Source: Candidatus Latescibacterota bacterium (GTDB lineage Bacteria; Latescibacterota; UBA2968; UBA8231). Taken from it: DNA of 15,444 nt. The translations under genes were made by a program, and so were the position numbers. Positions 8,462 through 15,444 of this stretch are shown piece after piece (positions within the stretch are counted from its first letter, which is position 1; the number at the start of each line of letters is the position of its first letter). The notes beneath the pieces are model-generated. The model saw only the letters and a program-made list of their open reading frames with translations. It made no database searches and was not told the origin of the DNA. The stretch spans positions 1 to 15,444 of the forward strand of contig JAJDTN010000045.1 of assembly GCA_022827165.1 (NCBI GenBank), read 5' to 3'.

Positions 8462-8491
8462 TTGACGGAGTCTCGAGGACGGGGCGAGATT
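8462..8491 (+). promoter_or_regulatory. Weak candidate promoter for the PQQ-propeller gene
   Basis: TTGACG (8462-8467) is followed after 18 bases by GAGATT (8486-8491), a poor -10. Start of transcription would be near 8499, with a leader of about 37 bases. The -35 is good, the -10 is not. Confidence 0.22.
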
Positions 8492-8522
8492 CGCCGGTTG
8501 TCCCCGGCGCGCCCGGTCCGCG

Positions 8523-8529
8523 AAAGGAG
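8523..8529 (+). promoter_or_regulatory. Ribosome binding site that fixes the start of the PQQ-propeller gene
   Basis: AAAGGAG lies 6 bases before the ATG at 8536. The frame is open further upstream to a GTG at 8443. The ATG with this site is preferred because the signal peptide begins there and the upstream 31 codons overlap the divergent promoter region. Confidence 0.8.
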
Positions 8530-8535
8530 TCAGCC

Positions 8536-10929
8536 ATGATCATCCCTCGCCCACTCTTCAAGACGCCCGCCCCTTTCCTCGCCTTTCTGCTCCTCGGCCT
8601 GCCGGCGCCGGAAGGCCTGCGCGGCGAGGAGGACTACCCGCCCGGCACGTTTCAGCTGACGCCCACGGTGGACCTCGGGTTGCAGCCCGTTCCCGTCCAC
8701 GTGCCGGATCGCTTCAGCGGCATCCCCCGCGACCTCGTCCTCAACCTGCCCCCCGGATTCTCCGCCTCCGTCTTCGCGGCGTACGGCTTCACGCAGCCGC
8801 GCTTCATGGCGGTGAGCCCCGAGGGCGTCCTCCACGTGGCCGACATGAGAGCCAAGACGATCGTCGCCCTGCCCGACGCCGATGGCGACGGCGTCGCCGA
8901 CGAGGCGATCGTCGCCGCCCGCGGCTTCACGCGCGCCCACAGCCTGGCCTTCTACGAGGGGGCGATGTACGTGGCCGACACGAACCGCATCGTGCGTCTC
9001 ACCGACGCCGACGGCGACGGCGTCTACGAGGAGCGGGAGAACCTCGTGCGCTCCCTGCCCGAAGGGGGGTGGCACTCGACGCGCACCATCGTCTTCGACG
9101 AGGAGAACGACCGGTTCTACGTCGGCGTCGGCTGGCCCTGCGACATGTGCCGGCACCCCGATCCCGAGCGCGGGACCGTGCTGCGCTTCAACGCCGACGG
9201 CAGCGGCCGCCGGGTCTTCGCCAGCGGCATCCGCAACCCCATCGGCATGGCCCTGCACCCGGTGACCAACCAGCTGTGGGCGACCAACAACGGCCACGAC
9301 ACCGAGGGCGCCAGCCTGCCGCCGGAGTGGATCGACATCATCCGCGACGGCGGCTTCTACGGCACCCCCCTGGCCTACGGCTACCAGGTCTACGTCGACT
9401 TCGACCTGCCCCGGTACCGGGAGAACCTGCCGCTCTCGCCCGAGGACTCGACCCTGGTGCAGAGCATGGTGCGCCCCGCGGCGCTGATCCCCGCCCACCT
9501 GGCGCCCATGGGCCTGCACTTCTACACCGGCGACCAGTTCCCGGCCCGCTACCAGGGAGCCGCCTTCGTCGCCATCCACGCCGGCCACGCCAAGCTGGCG
9601 CCGGTCCCCGGTTACAGCGTCGTCGCCCTCTTCAGCGAGCCCGACGGCTCCGACGCCCGCATCGCCGACTTCGCCACCGGCTTCCAGACCGGCACCGAGG
9701 TCTCCGACGTGTGGGGGTTTCCGGTGGGGATCGTCAGCGACGAGGCGGGCAACCTCTACGTCTCCAGCGACCGCCACGTGCGCGCCATCCTGAGGATCAC
9801 CCACGGGCCCGTCGCCGCCTCCTGGGAGCACACCTTCCCGGGCTCGATCGTGAACGGCACCACCCTGGCGGTGGAGGCCGGCGTCCGTGTGGAGCGGCTG
9901 GCCCCCGGCGGCGAGAGCCCCGCGGTCACCGCCGATCTCAGCGCCCTCGGAGGCGCCTCGCGGGTGCCCCTGGAAGAGGTGGGAGAGCGCACCTGGCGCC
10001 TGCGGACCTCGCTCCCGGTGGACGCGCCGCCGGGGCTGAAGACGGTATCCGTCCTCGTCGAGCAGCGCGCCGGCTCCGAGACCCACGCCACGCGGTTGAC
10101 GGCCACGGTGATGGTGGAGCCCGCCGAGGTGGTCCCCGACCTGGTGATCTACGACGACAGCCTGGCCGACGGCTGGTCGGTCTTCAACGGCACCTGGCTC
10201 GACGACTTCTCCTTCGACCTGGCCGACGAGGAGGAGGTCTTCCAGGGCCGGCGGTCCGCCACCTTCCCCGTGCGCTGGGACGACTGGGACTGGGTGGTGA
10301 AGTTCCTCCCCGACGAACCCCTGGACCCGGCGGGCTACGGCCGCCTGCGCTTCGCCTTCCATCCGGGCCTCTCGGTGGTCCAGGGCCCCCCGCGCTTCAC
10401 CGTCTACCTGGCCGAGACCACGATCGACCTGGCGGCGGAGGGACGGGTGGAGACCGAACCCGCGCGCCCCGGCCGCCATCGCTTCGGCGACGACCGCTGG
10501 CAGGTGGTGGAGGTGCCCCTCGCCGCCTTCGGTCCGCCCAAGGAGATCCGCGAGGTGACGTTCTCGGGCAACTTCGGGGGCCGGTTCTTCATCGACGACC
10601 TGCGCCTCACGGGAGCGGTGCCGACCGCCGTGGGAGAGGTGGAGGCGGTGCCTTCCGCCTTCGCCCTGGAGCAGAACCACCCCAACCCCTTCAACAGCTC
10701 CACGCGCATCGGCTTCACCCTGCCCGGCGGACCGGCGCGGCTCACCATCCACAACCTGCTGGGCCAGAAGGTCGCCACGCTCCTGGAAGGCGACAGCCCC
10801 GCCGGGCCCCGCTCCATCCTCTGGGAGGGCCGCGGCGACGGCGGGCGCGAGCTGGCCACCGGGGTCTACCTCTACCGGCTCGAAGCGGCGGGACAGGTGC
10901 AGACGCGGAGGCTGGTGCTCCTGCGCTGA
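8536..10929 (+). CDS. Secreted sorbosone-dehydrogenase-like PQQ beta-propeller with carbohydrate-binding-like and T9SS sorting domains
   Basis: 797 residues. A signal peptide (1-30, FLAFLLLGLPAPEGLRG) precedes a six-bladed propeller of the soluble PQQ sugar-dehydrogenase / L-sorbosone-dehydrogenase type at about 65-422. Motifs are DADGDGVAD (114-122), DADGDGVYE (157-165), the likely active-site His in FTRAHSLAF (His135), WHSTRTIVF (179-187), GWPCDMC (199-205) and FASGIRNPIGMALHP (228-242). Then come an Ig-like linker (about 428-530), a jelly-roll domain (about 536-693, YDDSLADGWS to FFIDDLRLTG) resembling carbohydrate-binding modules, and a textbook T9SS sorting domain (704-797: NHPNPFNSSTRIGFTLP, LLGQKVATLL, ATGVYLYRLEA). 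It probably oxidises an aldose or related sugar at the cell surface, if PQQ is available; the substrate is unknown. It is transcribed divergently from the uxuA-porZ-porU operon and is a natural client of the secretion parts encoded there. Confidence 0.85.
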   Translation: MIIPRPLFKTPAPFLAFLLLGLPAPEGLRGEEDYPPGTFQLTPTVDLGLQPVPVHVPDRFSGIPRDLVLNLPPGFSASVFAAYGFTQPRFMAVSPEGVLHVADMRAKTIVALPDADGDGVADEAIVAARGFTRAHSLAFYEGAMYVADTNRIVRLTDADGDGVYEERENLVRSLPEGGWHSTRTIVFDEENDRFYVGVGWPCDMCRHPDPERGTVLRFNADGSGRRVFASGIRNPIGMALHPVTNQLWATNNGHDTEGASLPPEWIDIIRDGGFYGTPLAYGYQVYVDFDLPRYRENLPLSPEDSTLVQSMVRPAALIPAHLAPMGLHFYTGDQFPARYQGAAFVAIHAGHAKLAPVPGYSVVALFSEPDGSDARIADFATGFQTGTEVSDVWGFPVGIVSDEAGNLYVSSDRHVRAILRITHGPVAASWEHTFPGSIVNGTTLAVEAGVRVERLAPGGESPAVTADLSALGGASRVPLEEVGERTWRLRTSLPVDAPPGLKTVSVLVEQRAGSETHATRLTATVMVEPAEVVPDLVIYDDSLADGWSVFNGTWLDDFSFDLADEEEVFQGRRSATFPVRWDDWDWVVKFLPDEPLDPAGYGRLRFAFHPGLSVVQGPPRFTVYLAETTIDLAAEGRVETEPARPGRHRFGDDRWQVVEVPLAAFGPPKEIREVTFSGNFGGRFFIDDLRLTGAVPTAVGEVEAVPSAFALEQNHPNPFNSSTRIGFTLPGGPARLTIHNLLGQKVATLLEGDSPAGPRSILWEGRGDGGRELATGVYLYRLEAAGQVQTRRLVLLR

Positions 10930-10948
10930 CCGCCGGCGGCGTCAGCGC
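10923..10948. terminator. Symmetric hairpin across two convergent stop codons
   Basis: GCGCTGAC (10923-10930) and GTCAGCGC (10941-10948) are perfect 8-bp inverted arms around a 10-base GC loop. The TGA stops of the plus-strand PQQ gene and the minus-strand DUF4159 gene each lie within one arm. No T-run follows on either side, so it is not a classic intrinsic terminator, but it could act in both directions or block readthrough. Confidence 0.4.
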
Positions 10949-11901
10949 TGCCGCAGCACCAGGTGCAGCTGCCGGGCGATGGTCCCCGTCGTCATGGCGT
11001 GGACCACGGCGTTGATGCCCAGGCGCAGGTGGGCCTCGTTGCCGAAGGGCTGGGCCCAGAAGTGGACGTAGCCCTTGTCGGCGAAGAGGCCGGCGAGGCG
11101 CCCCTCGAGAAAGACCCCTTCCAGGTAGTGCCGCGGCCAGGCCTCCTCCCAGCCGGGAGGGGGGCCGTTGAAGTCGTAGAAGCAGCTGTAGACCGGGTGG
11201 CCGTCCGGGATGCGGCGCAGCCGCCCGCTGTGGCCGAGGGCTTCCTGGAAGAGGCCGCGCAGGGCCGCCTCGGCCTGGCTGAACTCCAGGCCGGGCCTGG
11301 CGTTGTCGGCGAAGACGAAGCCGCCGCCGCGCAGGTACTCCGCGAGGGCCCGGGTCTCGCTGTCGGTGAGGTCGAAGACCTCGTCGGCGGTGATGTAGAC
11401 GAAGGGGCTGCGCATGAACTGCGGCGAGCCGATGAAGATGTGGCGGTCCACGGCGGCGGCGATGCCGGTCTGCTCCGTGAGGGCGTCGGCGAGATTGGGG
11501 ATGGCCAGGGCGGCGCTGTCGAAGCGCGGGCGCAGGCCGGTCCCCCAGGCGGTGGCCAGACGGATGAAGCCCCGCAGGTCCCGGCGGCCTTCGCCGGTGC
11601 GCGCGATGAGCCCCCGGTAACGCCCGGAGTGAAGGCTGGCGCCGCGGAACAGCTCGCCGAGCCAGGCCTGGTCCTCCTTCCCGGAGTGCAGGACGTAGAG
11701 GGTGTCCCCCGGGACCAGGGGACTGGCGGCCCGGTCCAGGCTGGCGCAGGGAGAGGAGAGGCTGCAGTCCGAGTCGTCCGAGCCGCCCCGGGCCAGGTAC
11801 CCCGACTCCGGGTGCGCCTTGGGAGGGAGGGCGGCGCCGGCCGCCAGCAGGGCGAGGAGGAGCCGCAGGCGCGTCGGGGTCGGTCGGGTTCCAGGGGCCA
11901 T
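10942..11901 (-). CDS. Secreted DUF4159 domain protein with a beta-helix-like N-terminal segment
   Basis: 319 residues. An N-terminal signal peptide (RLRLLLALLAAGAALPPKAHP) is followed by residues 34-74, YLARGGSDDSDCSLSSPC... to ...VPGDTLYVLHSG. These read like the opening coil of secreted right-handed beta-helix proteins (the usual form is YVxxxGSDxNPGT...PGDTVYV). The rest is DUF4159, a glutamine-amidotransferase-like fold: LRGGGFVFADNARPG (190-204), GHPVYSCFYDFNGPPPG (234-250), HYLEGVFLEGRLAGLF (258-273) and RLGINAVVHAMT (293-304). No enzymatic residue set is known to me for DUF4159. The large lyase-like gene just upstream ends at 11913. A GTG at 11916 overlaps that stop (GTGA), with GGAG only 3 bases before it, so the start could be GTG 11916, five codons longer. 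The ATG at 11901 keeps the same signal peptide but has a distant ribosome site. There is no T9SS sorting domain. Confidence 0.72.
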   Translation of the reverse strand: MAPGTRPTPTRLRLLLALLAAGAALPPKAHPESGYLARGGSDDSDCSLSSPCASLDRAASPLVPGDTLYVLHSGKEDQAWLGELFRGASLHSGRYRGLIARTGEGRRDLRGFIRLATAWGTGLRPRFDSAALAIPNLADALTEQTGIAAAVDRHIFIGSPQFMRSPFVYITADEVFDLTDSETRALAEYLRGGGFVFADNARPGLEFSQAEAALRGLFQEALGHSGRLRRIPDGHPVYSCFYDFNGPPPGWEEAWPRHYLEGVFLEGRLAGLFADKGYVHFWAQPFGNEAHLRLGINAVVHAMTTGTIARQLHLVLRQR

Positions 11902-11912
11902 GGGCGGATCGA

Positions 11913-14900
11913 TCACTTTCTCCGGGCCGCCGCCAGGGCGCGGGAGGCGTACATCATCTCGCGCACGGCGGCCAGGACGTGCTGGGTGGCGTGGGCGATC
12001 CCCCAGCGCAGGGGATCCTCGCGTTCGGGGTCGCGGCGCCGGGCGCCGGCGGCGTAGCTCTCGAAGACGGGCACCATGGCGTCGGCGTACTTCGGGTCTC
12101 CCGTATCCTCGTACAGGGCGGCGAGGGCGTCGAGGTGGTGGAAGGCGCGGTCCTCCCCGGCGGCGCCGGTGCGCTCGATCCACAAACGCCGGACCTCGTC
12201 GTTGATCCGCCCGTACCAGAGGGCCATGCGGGCCCCGTGGCCGCCGGCGTACCAGCGGTTGCGGTCGGGCCGGGCATGGGTGCTCCAGAGGCGGTCGGCC
12301 TCCTGCCGCCAGACCTCCTCCCCGGTCTCCAGGTACATCCGCGCGAGCCCGGCGATCGGGTTGGAGAGGTAGCGCCAGCCGTAGTCGTGGAAGGCGGCGC
12401 CGGGGTGGGCCATGGCCCGCGCCATGCGCCGGCCCGCCTCCCAGGCCGGCAGGTACCCGGTGACGCGGTACATCTCCAGGAAGGGGTCGACCATCGAGTG
12501 GCCGGAGTCGCCGGGGGAGAGCCAGATGCACTCGTGGTGGCGGCGGCTCAGGCCGCTCGCCGCCGGGTCCCGCGGATCGTGGCGGATGGTGCCCACCTCC
12601 AGCAGGTGCCGGGTGTGGGCCGAGGCCAGCTCGAGCCAGCGGCGGTCCCCGGAGCGCAGGAAGGCGAGCCACGGGACGTGGGCGATGTTCTGCTCGTTCA
12701 GCAGGTGACCGTAGCGGCCGTGGTTCTCCCAGCGCCCCTGGCCGGCCACGTAGGCCGCCGGCAGCGAGCCCCAGACCCACTGGCCGTACCAGCGGTAGAC
12801 GCGCTGGTTGAGCCGCCAGCTCTCCAGCGCCTCCTCCACCAGGGCCTCGAGATCGGGGCAGACCTCCGGGTCGTAGGGCTGCAGGTGCATCAGCGCCCCG
12901 GTGGCCGTCAGGTACCGCGGCGGCACGGCGCAGACCACGGGCTCGCCGAAGATGCGCTCGTACAGGGGCAGATCGAACCACGCGGCGGGGTCGATGATGA
13001 ACTCGTGGGTGCGCGAGACCCCGGCCGCCAGGGCCCAGGTGGGAGCGCTGCTGGAGGTCAGCATGCCGTCCTCCCTGGGGCGCCAGTCCATCGCCCCCTG
13101 CTCCTCCGGCCAGTAGTGGAAGGTCACCGTGCCCTCCTCCACGGAGGCCTCGATGCGCTTGGGGAAGAGGCGCCAGAAGTCGCGGTGATGGATGATCAGA
13201 TCGCGCTCCTTGCGGCGCATCCTCACGGTGCCGGTGGAGCGCGAGCCCTGCCGGCTCAGCCGCGACGTCGCCGCCTCGGCGTGCTCGTCGTCGAGCTGCC
13301 GGACCACCACCAGGCTGTCGCTGGAGACCTCCTCGCCGTCGAGGTCGACGGCGGCCTCCTTCCAGAAGGGGCCCTCCGGGCGGAAGCGGATGCCGGCGCC
13401 GCCGAGGGTGTCCTCCCACGGATCCCCCGTGTAGGTCCAGGTGTGGTACAGGCGGAAGAAGGGGCTGCCGCGGTAGAACTCGGCGTCCAGCTCCCCGCGC
13501 GCCACCGGGTCGCCCTTCCCCTTGGCGGGGTGGTACCAGCCGTTGATCCGGACGCGGCAGCGGAGGGGCCCGTTCTCCACGATGCGGACCCCGGCCTCGG
13601 GACCGGCGACGAGGAACCGGTAGAGGCGCCCCTCCCCGGTCTTCCACCACAGGTCCCCGGGCTGCAGGAGGCCCTCGATGGTGCCGTCGGCCCCGAAGAC
13701 CCAGACGCGGGTGCCCACGTCGACGGCGACGCCGTCCCCGCGGCGTCCGGCCATGGCCGGCCCCGGCCCGGGGCCGTCGGACCGGTCCAGGGTCAGGAAG
13801 CCGTGGCCGCCGCCGACGACATCGCTCTGGAAGTCGACTAGGAGCCAGCGGACGCTGCCGTCGGGCCACGTGCCCGTGACCTTCGTCTGCGTGTCGAGCC
13901 GCCGTCCGAGGGCGTCGCTGAGGGTGATCCCGGCGCCCGGCGGGAACGCTCCCGGGGCGAAGGGGACCCCCACCCGCATGGGCCAGTCGACGCGGGTCAG
14001 CCCGGCCGCTTCCTCGACGCCGATGGGCACCCGGCCGCCGCCGGGCAGCTCCACCTGGCGCAGGGCGGTGACGAAGGGGCGCTCCCTCTCGGCGAAGGAC
14101 CCCGCCGAGCGCCGGGCCTCCGCCGCGCGCCCGCGGGCGCGGCCGGCGAGGACGCGTTCCTCCGCGTAGGAGTGGAGGGTTTCCTGCTCTCCCAGATCGA
14201 CGTCGAGACGGAAGGTGTAGCGGCCGTCCTCCAGCTCTCCGAGGTCGAGGTCCACCCGCCGGTCGAGGGTGCGGGTCTCCATCGGCTTCAGGTCGTACTT
14301 CCAGGCCTCCTGGAGCGCGGTCCGGCCGAGCACGTCCGTCACCGTCAGCCGGAAGCGGACCGGCGTGCGGTCGTAGCAGCTGTCGAAGAGGCGCGCGTAG
14401 TGGCGCATGCGCAGCGGGATCGACTGGATCCCGGGGACCGCCATGAGGGCGTCGGCGATGCCGGCGTCGGCCAGACCGAAGCGGTCGCGGCGCAGGTTGT
14501 TGAAGTAGAACCTGCTCTGCGCGGCGGCGCTGTGGCCCTCGTTGGGCCAGGGCACCATCGTGTGCCCGGCGATGACGGCGGCGTTGTCGCGCACCAGCCG
14601 CGCGAAGCGCTGCGCCGCGGAGCGCTCCTCCGGCTCGACGAACCCCGGGTGCAGGCGGTCCCCCGGGGCGAAGGGCTGGTAGGTGAGGTGCATCTCCACC
14701 CTCTGGCCCGGCGCCAGCAGTTCTTTCTTGCGCCGCGGCTCCACCGTGAACCACCCCCGCTTCGGGTGCTTCTCGCGGCGGTAGTCGGTCCACGTGGCGC
14801 AGACCTGCGCGTCCCCCCGGCGGAAGGTCATCCACACGCCGTTGCCGGTGCGCGGGTTTATCGCCATCCAGTAGCCGGGCACGTCGAGGAAGTGGGTGTC

Positions 14901-15444
14901 GCGCCCCAGTCCCACGCGGATGCGGCGCATCTGCCCCCGGCCCGGGCCCGGCGCGACGATGACGGAGTGCTCGCCGTAGGGATCGTCCAGCATCAGGTAC
15001 GGATGCCAGCGGACCCACAGGGGAACCGCCTCCTCGCCGAGGTTGGTGTAGCGCAGCGCCACGGTGAGGCGGGTGCTGCCGTCGGCCAGGCGCATCTCCC
15101 GCTCCACGGCGACGCGGGAGGACGGTGACAGGCCGACGATCTGCCCCCCCTCCTGCAGCGTCCCCGGAGCCGTGGCGCGGGCCACGACGCCCTTGTACCC
15201 GGGGCCGTTGCGGCCCTCGAGGCGATGCGGGACCCCGTCGACTCCGAGGGTGAGGTCGCGCAGGCCGGGACCGGCGGGACGGGCTCCGCCGGTGGAGTAC
15301 TCGACGCCGCTGCGGCGGTCCAGGTAGCGGACGATCGCCGCTCCCTCCCGGGGGGCGATGGCCACCCGGGCGCGCTCGTTCTCCAGGACCCAGGGCTCGG
15401 CGGCGCCGGCGCCGTGGCCGCACAGGAGGCCGGCGGCGGCCAGG
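11913..15444 (-). CDS. Large secreted rhamnogalacturonan-lyase-like (PcRGLX/YetA, PL26-related) protein (5' end outside window)
   Basis: At least 1176 residues. The frame is open to the right edge, where the end of a signal peptide is visible (LAAAGLLCGHGAGA then AEPWVLENERARVAI), so the true start is probably only a few tens of bases outside. The GTG at 15365 would cut off the signal peptide and is not the start. The first part (nt about 15390-14600) looks like a mutarotase-like beta-sandwich, with VEREMRLADGSTRLTVALRY and LWVRWHPYLMLDDPYG. A linker and Ig-like part follows (about 14600-14100). From about 14050 comes the PcRGLX/YetA-type N-terminal barrel: WPMRVGVPFAPGAFPPGAGI and TGTWPDGSVRWLLVDFQSDV. 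Further on are FFRLYHTWTYTGDPWEDTL (nt about 13460) and a helical toroid to the end (WENHGRYGHLLNEQNIAHVP, ECIWLSPGDSGHSMVDPFLE). PL26 members are exo-acting rhamnogalacturonan lyases, but many YetA-like homologues are untested, so substrate and activity are open. It has no sorting domain at its C-terminus. Confidence 0.68.
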   Translation of the reverse strand, partial: LAAAGLLCGHGAGAAEPWVLENERARVAIAPREGAAIVRYLDRRSGVEYSTGGARPAGPGLRDLTLGVDGVPHRLEGRNGPGYKGVVARATAPGTLQEGGQIVGLSPSSRVAVEREMRLADGSTRLTVALRYTNLGEEAVPLWVRWHPYLMLDDPYGEHSVIVAPGPGRGQMRRIRVGLGRDTHFLDVPGYWMAINPRTGNGVWMTFRRGDAQVCATWTDYRREKHPKRGWFTVEPRRKKELLAPGQRVEMHLTYQPFAPGDRLHPGFVEPEERSAAQRFARLVRDNAAVIAGHTMVPWPNEGHSAAAQSRFYFNNLRRDRFGLADAGIADALMAVPGIQSIPLRMRHYARLFDSCYDRTPVRFRLTVTDVLGRTALQEAWKYDLKPMETRTLDRRVDLDLGELEDGRYTFRLDVDLGEQETLHSYAEERVLAGRARGRAAEARRSAGSFAERERPFVTALRQVELPGGGRVPIGVEEAAGLTRVDWPMRVGVPFAPGAFPPGAGITLSDALGRRLDTQTKVTGTWPDGSVRWLLVDFQSDVVGGGHGFLTLDRSDGPGPGPAMAGRRGDGVAVDVGTRVWVFGADGTIEGLLQPGDLWWKTGEGRLYRFLVAGPEAGVRIVENGPLRCRVRINGWYHPAKGKGDPVARGELDAEFYRGSPFFRLYHTWTYTGDPWEDTLGGAGIRFRPEGPFWKEAAVDLDGEEVSSDSLVVVRQLDDEHAEAATSRLSRQGSRSTGTVRMRRKERDLIIHHRDFWRLFPKRIEASVEEGTVTFHYWPEEQGAMDWRPREDGMLTSSSAPTWALAAGVSRTHEFIIDPAAWFDLPLYERIFGEPVVCAVPPRYLTATGALMHLQPYDPEVCPDLEALVEEALESWRLNQRVYRWYGQWVWGSLPAAYVAGQGRWENHGRYGHLLNEQNIAHVPWLAFLRSGDRRWLELASAHTRHLLEVGTIRHDPRDPAASGLSRRHHECIWLSPGDSGHSMVDPFLEMYRVTGYLPAWEAGRRMARAMAHPGAAFHDYGWRYLSNPIAGLARMYLETGEEVWRQEADRLWSTHARPDRNRWYAGGHGARMALWYGRINDEVRRLWIERTGAAGEDRAFHHLDALAALYEDTGDPKYADAMVPVFESYAAGARRRDPEREDPLRWGIAHATQHVLAAVREMMYASRALAAARRK

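Noticed and set aside
8443..8535. 31-codon N-terminal extension of the PQQ-propeller protein from a GTG
   Set aside because: It would bury the signal peptide, overlaps the divergent promoter region and ignores the strong AAAGGAG site before the ATG at 8536.
8875..9030. DADGDGVAD and DADGDGVYE as dockerin or EF-hand repeats
   Set aside because: These are blade loops found in the sorbosone-dehydrogenase-type propeller family and are spaced by a propeller blade, not as paired dockerin motifs.
8530..10752. Long minus-strand open frame opposite the PQQ-propeller gene
   Set aside because: Composition is rich in Gly, Val, His and Arg without recognisable domains; the plus strand has a ribosome site, signal peptide and conserved motifs.
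10942..15423. A single 1493-codon minus-strand frame joining the DUF4159 protein to a long upstream part
   Set aside because: Upstream of about 11916 the translation is an Arg/Pro/Gly-rich shadow of the lyase-like gene, which occupies another frame; only the last 319 codons are a real protein.
15402..15444. GLLC near the visible start of the lyase-like protein as a lipoprotein lipobox
   Set aside because: The residue before Cys is Leu, which does not fit the lipobox; AGA followed by AEPW fits ordinary signal peptidase cleavage better.

Overview
This is a GC-rich, gene-dense bacterial window with seven protein genes, two of them cut by the window edges. I see no RNA genes, insertion sequences or CRISPR arrays, and no gene-free stretch longer than about 150 bases. 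Three proteins end in a C-terminal sorting-type beta domain with a PNP or PNPF motif, of the kind used by the type IX secretion system (T9SS). Two of those three look like the T9SS attachment-complex proteins PorU and PorZ. Together with uronate and polysaccharide genes and a DUF6785-type membrane protein, this suggests a high-GC member of the FCB superphylum (for example Latescibacterota, Krumholzibacteriota or Gemmatimonadota relatives) rather than a typical low-GC Bacteroidota. That placement is inference from gene content only.

Layout, left to right. Positions 1-1518 (+) hold the 3' part of a polytopic DUF6785/DUF6784-type membrane protein. Facing it is a tight minus-strand operon read from 8383 down to 1534. 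It encodes a mannonate dehydratase (uxuA-like), a PorZ-like double beta-propeller protein, and a PorU-like C25 (gingipain-family) protein. uxuA and porZ are 6 bases apart, and porZ and porU overlap by 8 bases. A 152-base divergent control region (8384-8535) separates this operon from a plus-strand gene (8536-10929). That gene encodes a secreted sorbosone-dehydrogenase-like PQQ propeller with a carbohydrate-binding-like domain and a clear T9SS sorting domain. It converges on a second minus-strand pair, a DUF4159 protein (10942-11901) preceded by the 3' part of a very large secreted protein with a rhamnogalacturonan-lyase-like (PcRGLX/YetA, PL26-related) core. That gene's start lies beyond the right edge.

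How it may work together (inference): the lyase-like protein and the PQQ propeller would act outside the cytoplasm on acidic plant- or algal-type polysaccharide. The DUF6785 protein could take part in uptake, and mannonate dehydratase would feed released uronate toward 2-keto-3-deoxygluconate. PorU and PorZ would handle surface attachment of proteins with the T9SS sorting domain, such as the PQQ protein beside them. The most striking point is that the PorU-like protein has Ser798 where the family has its catalytic Cys. It has no cysteine anywhere after residue 75, so it may be a non-catalytic or chemically altered sortase.
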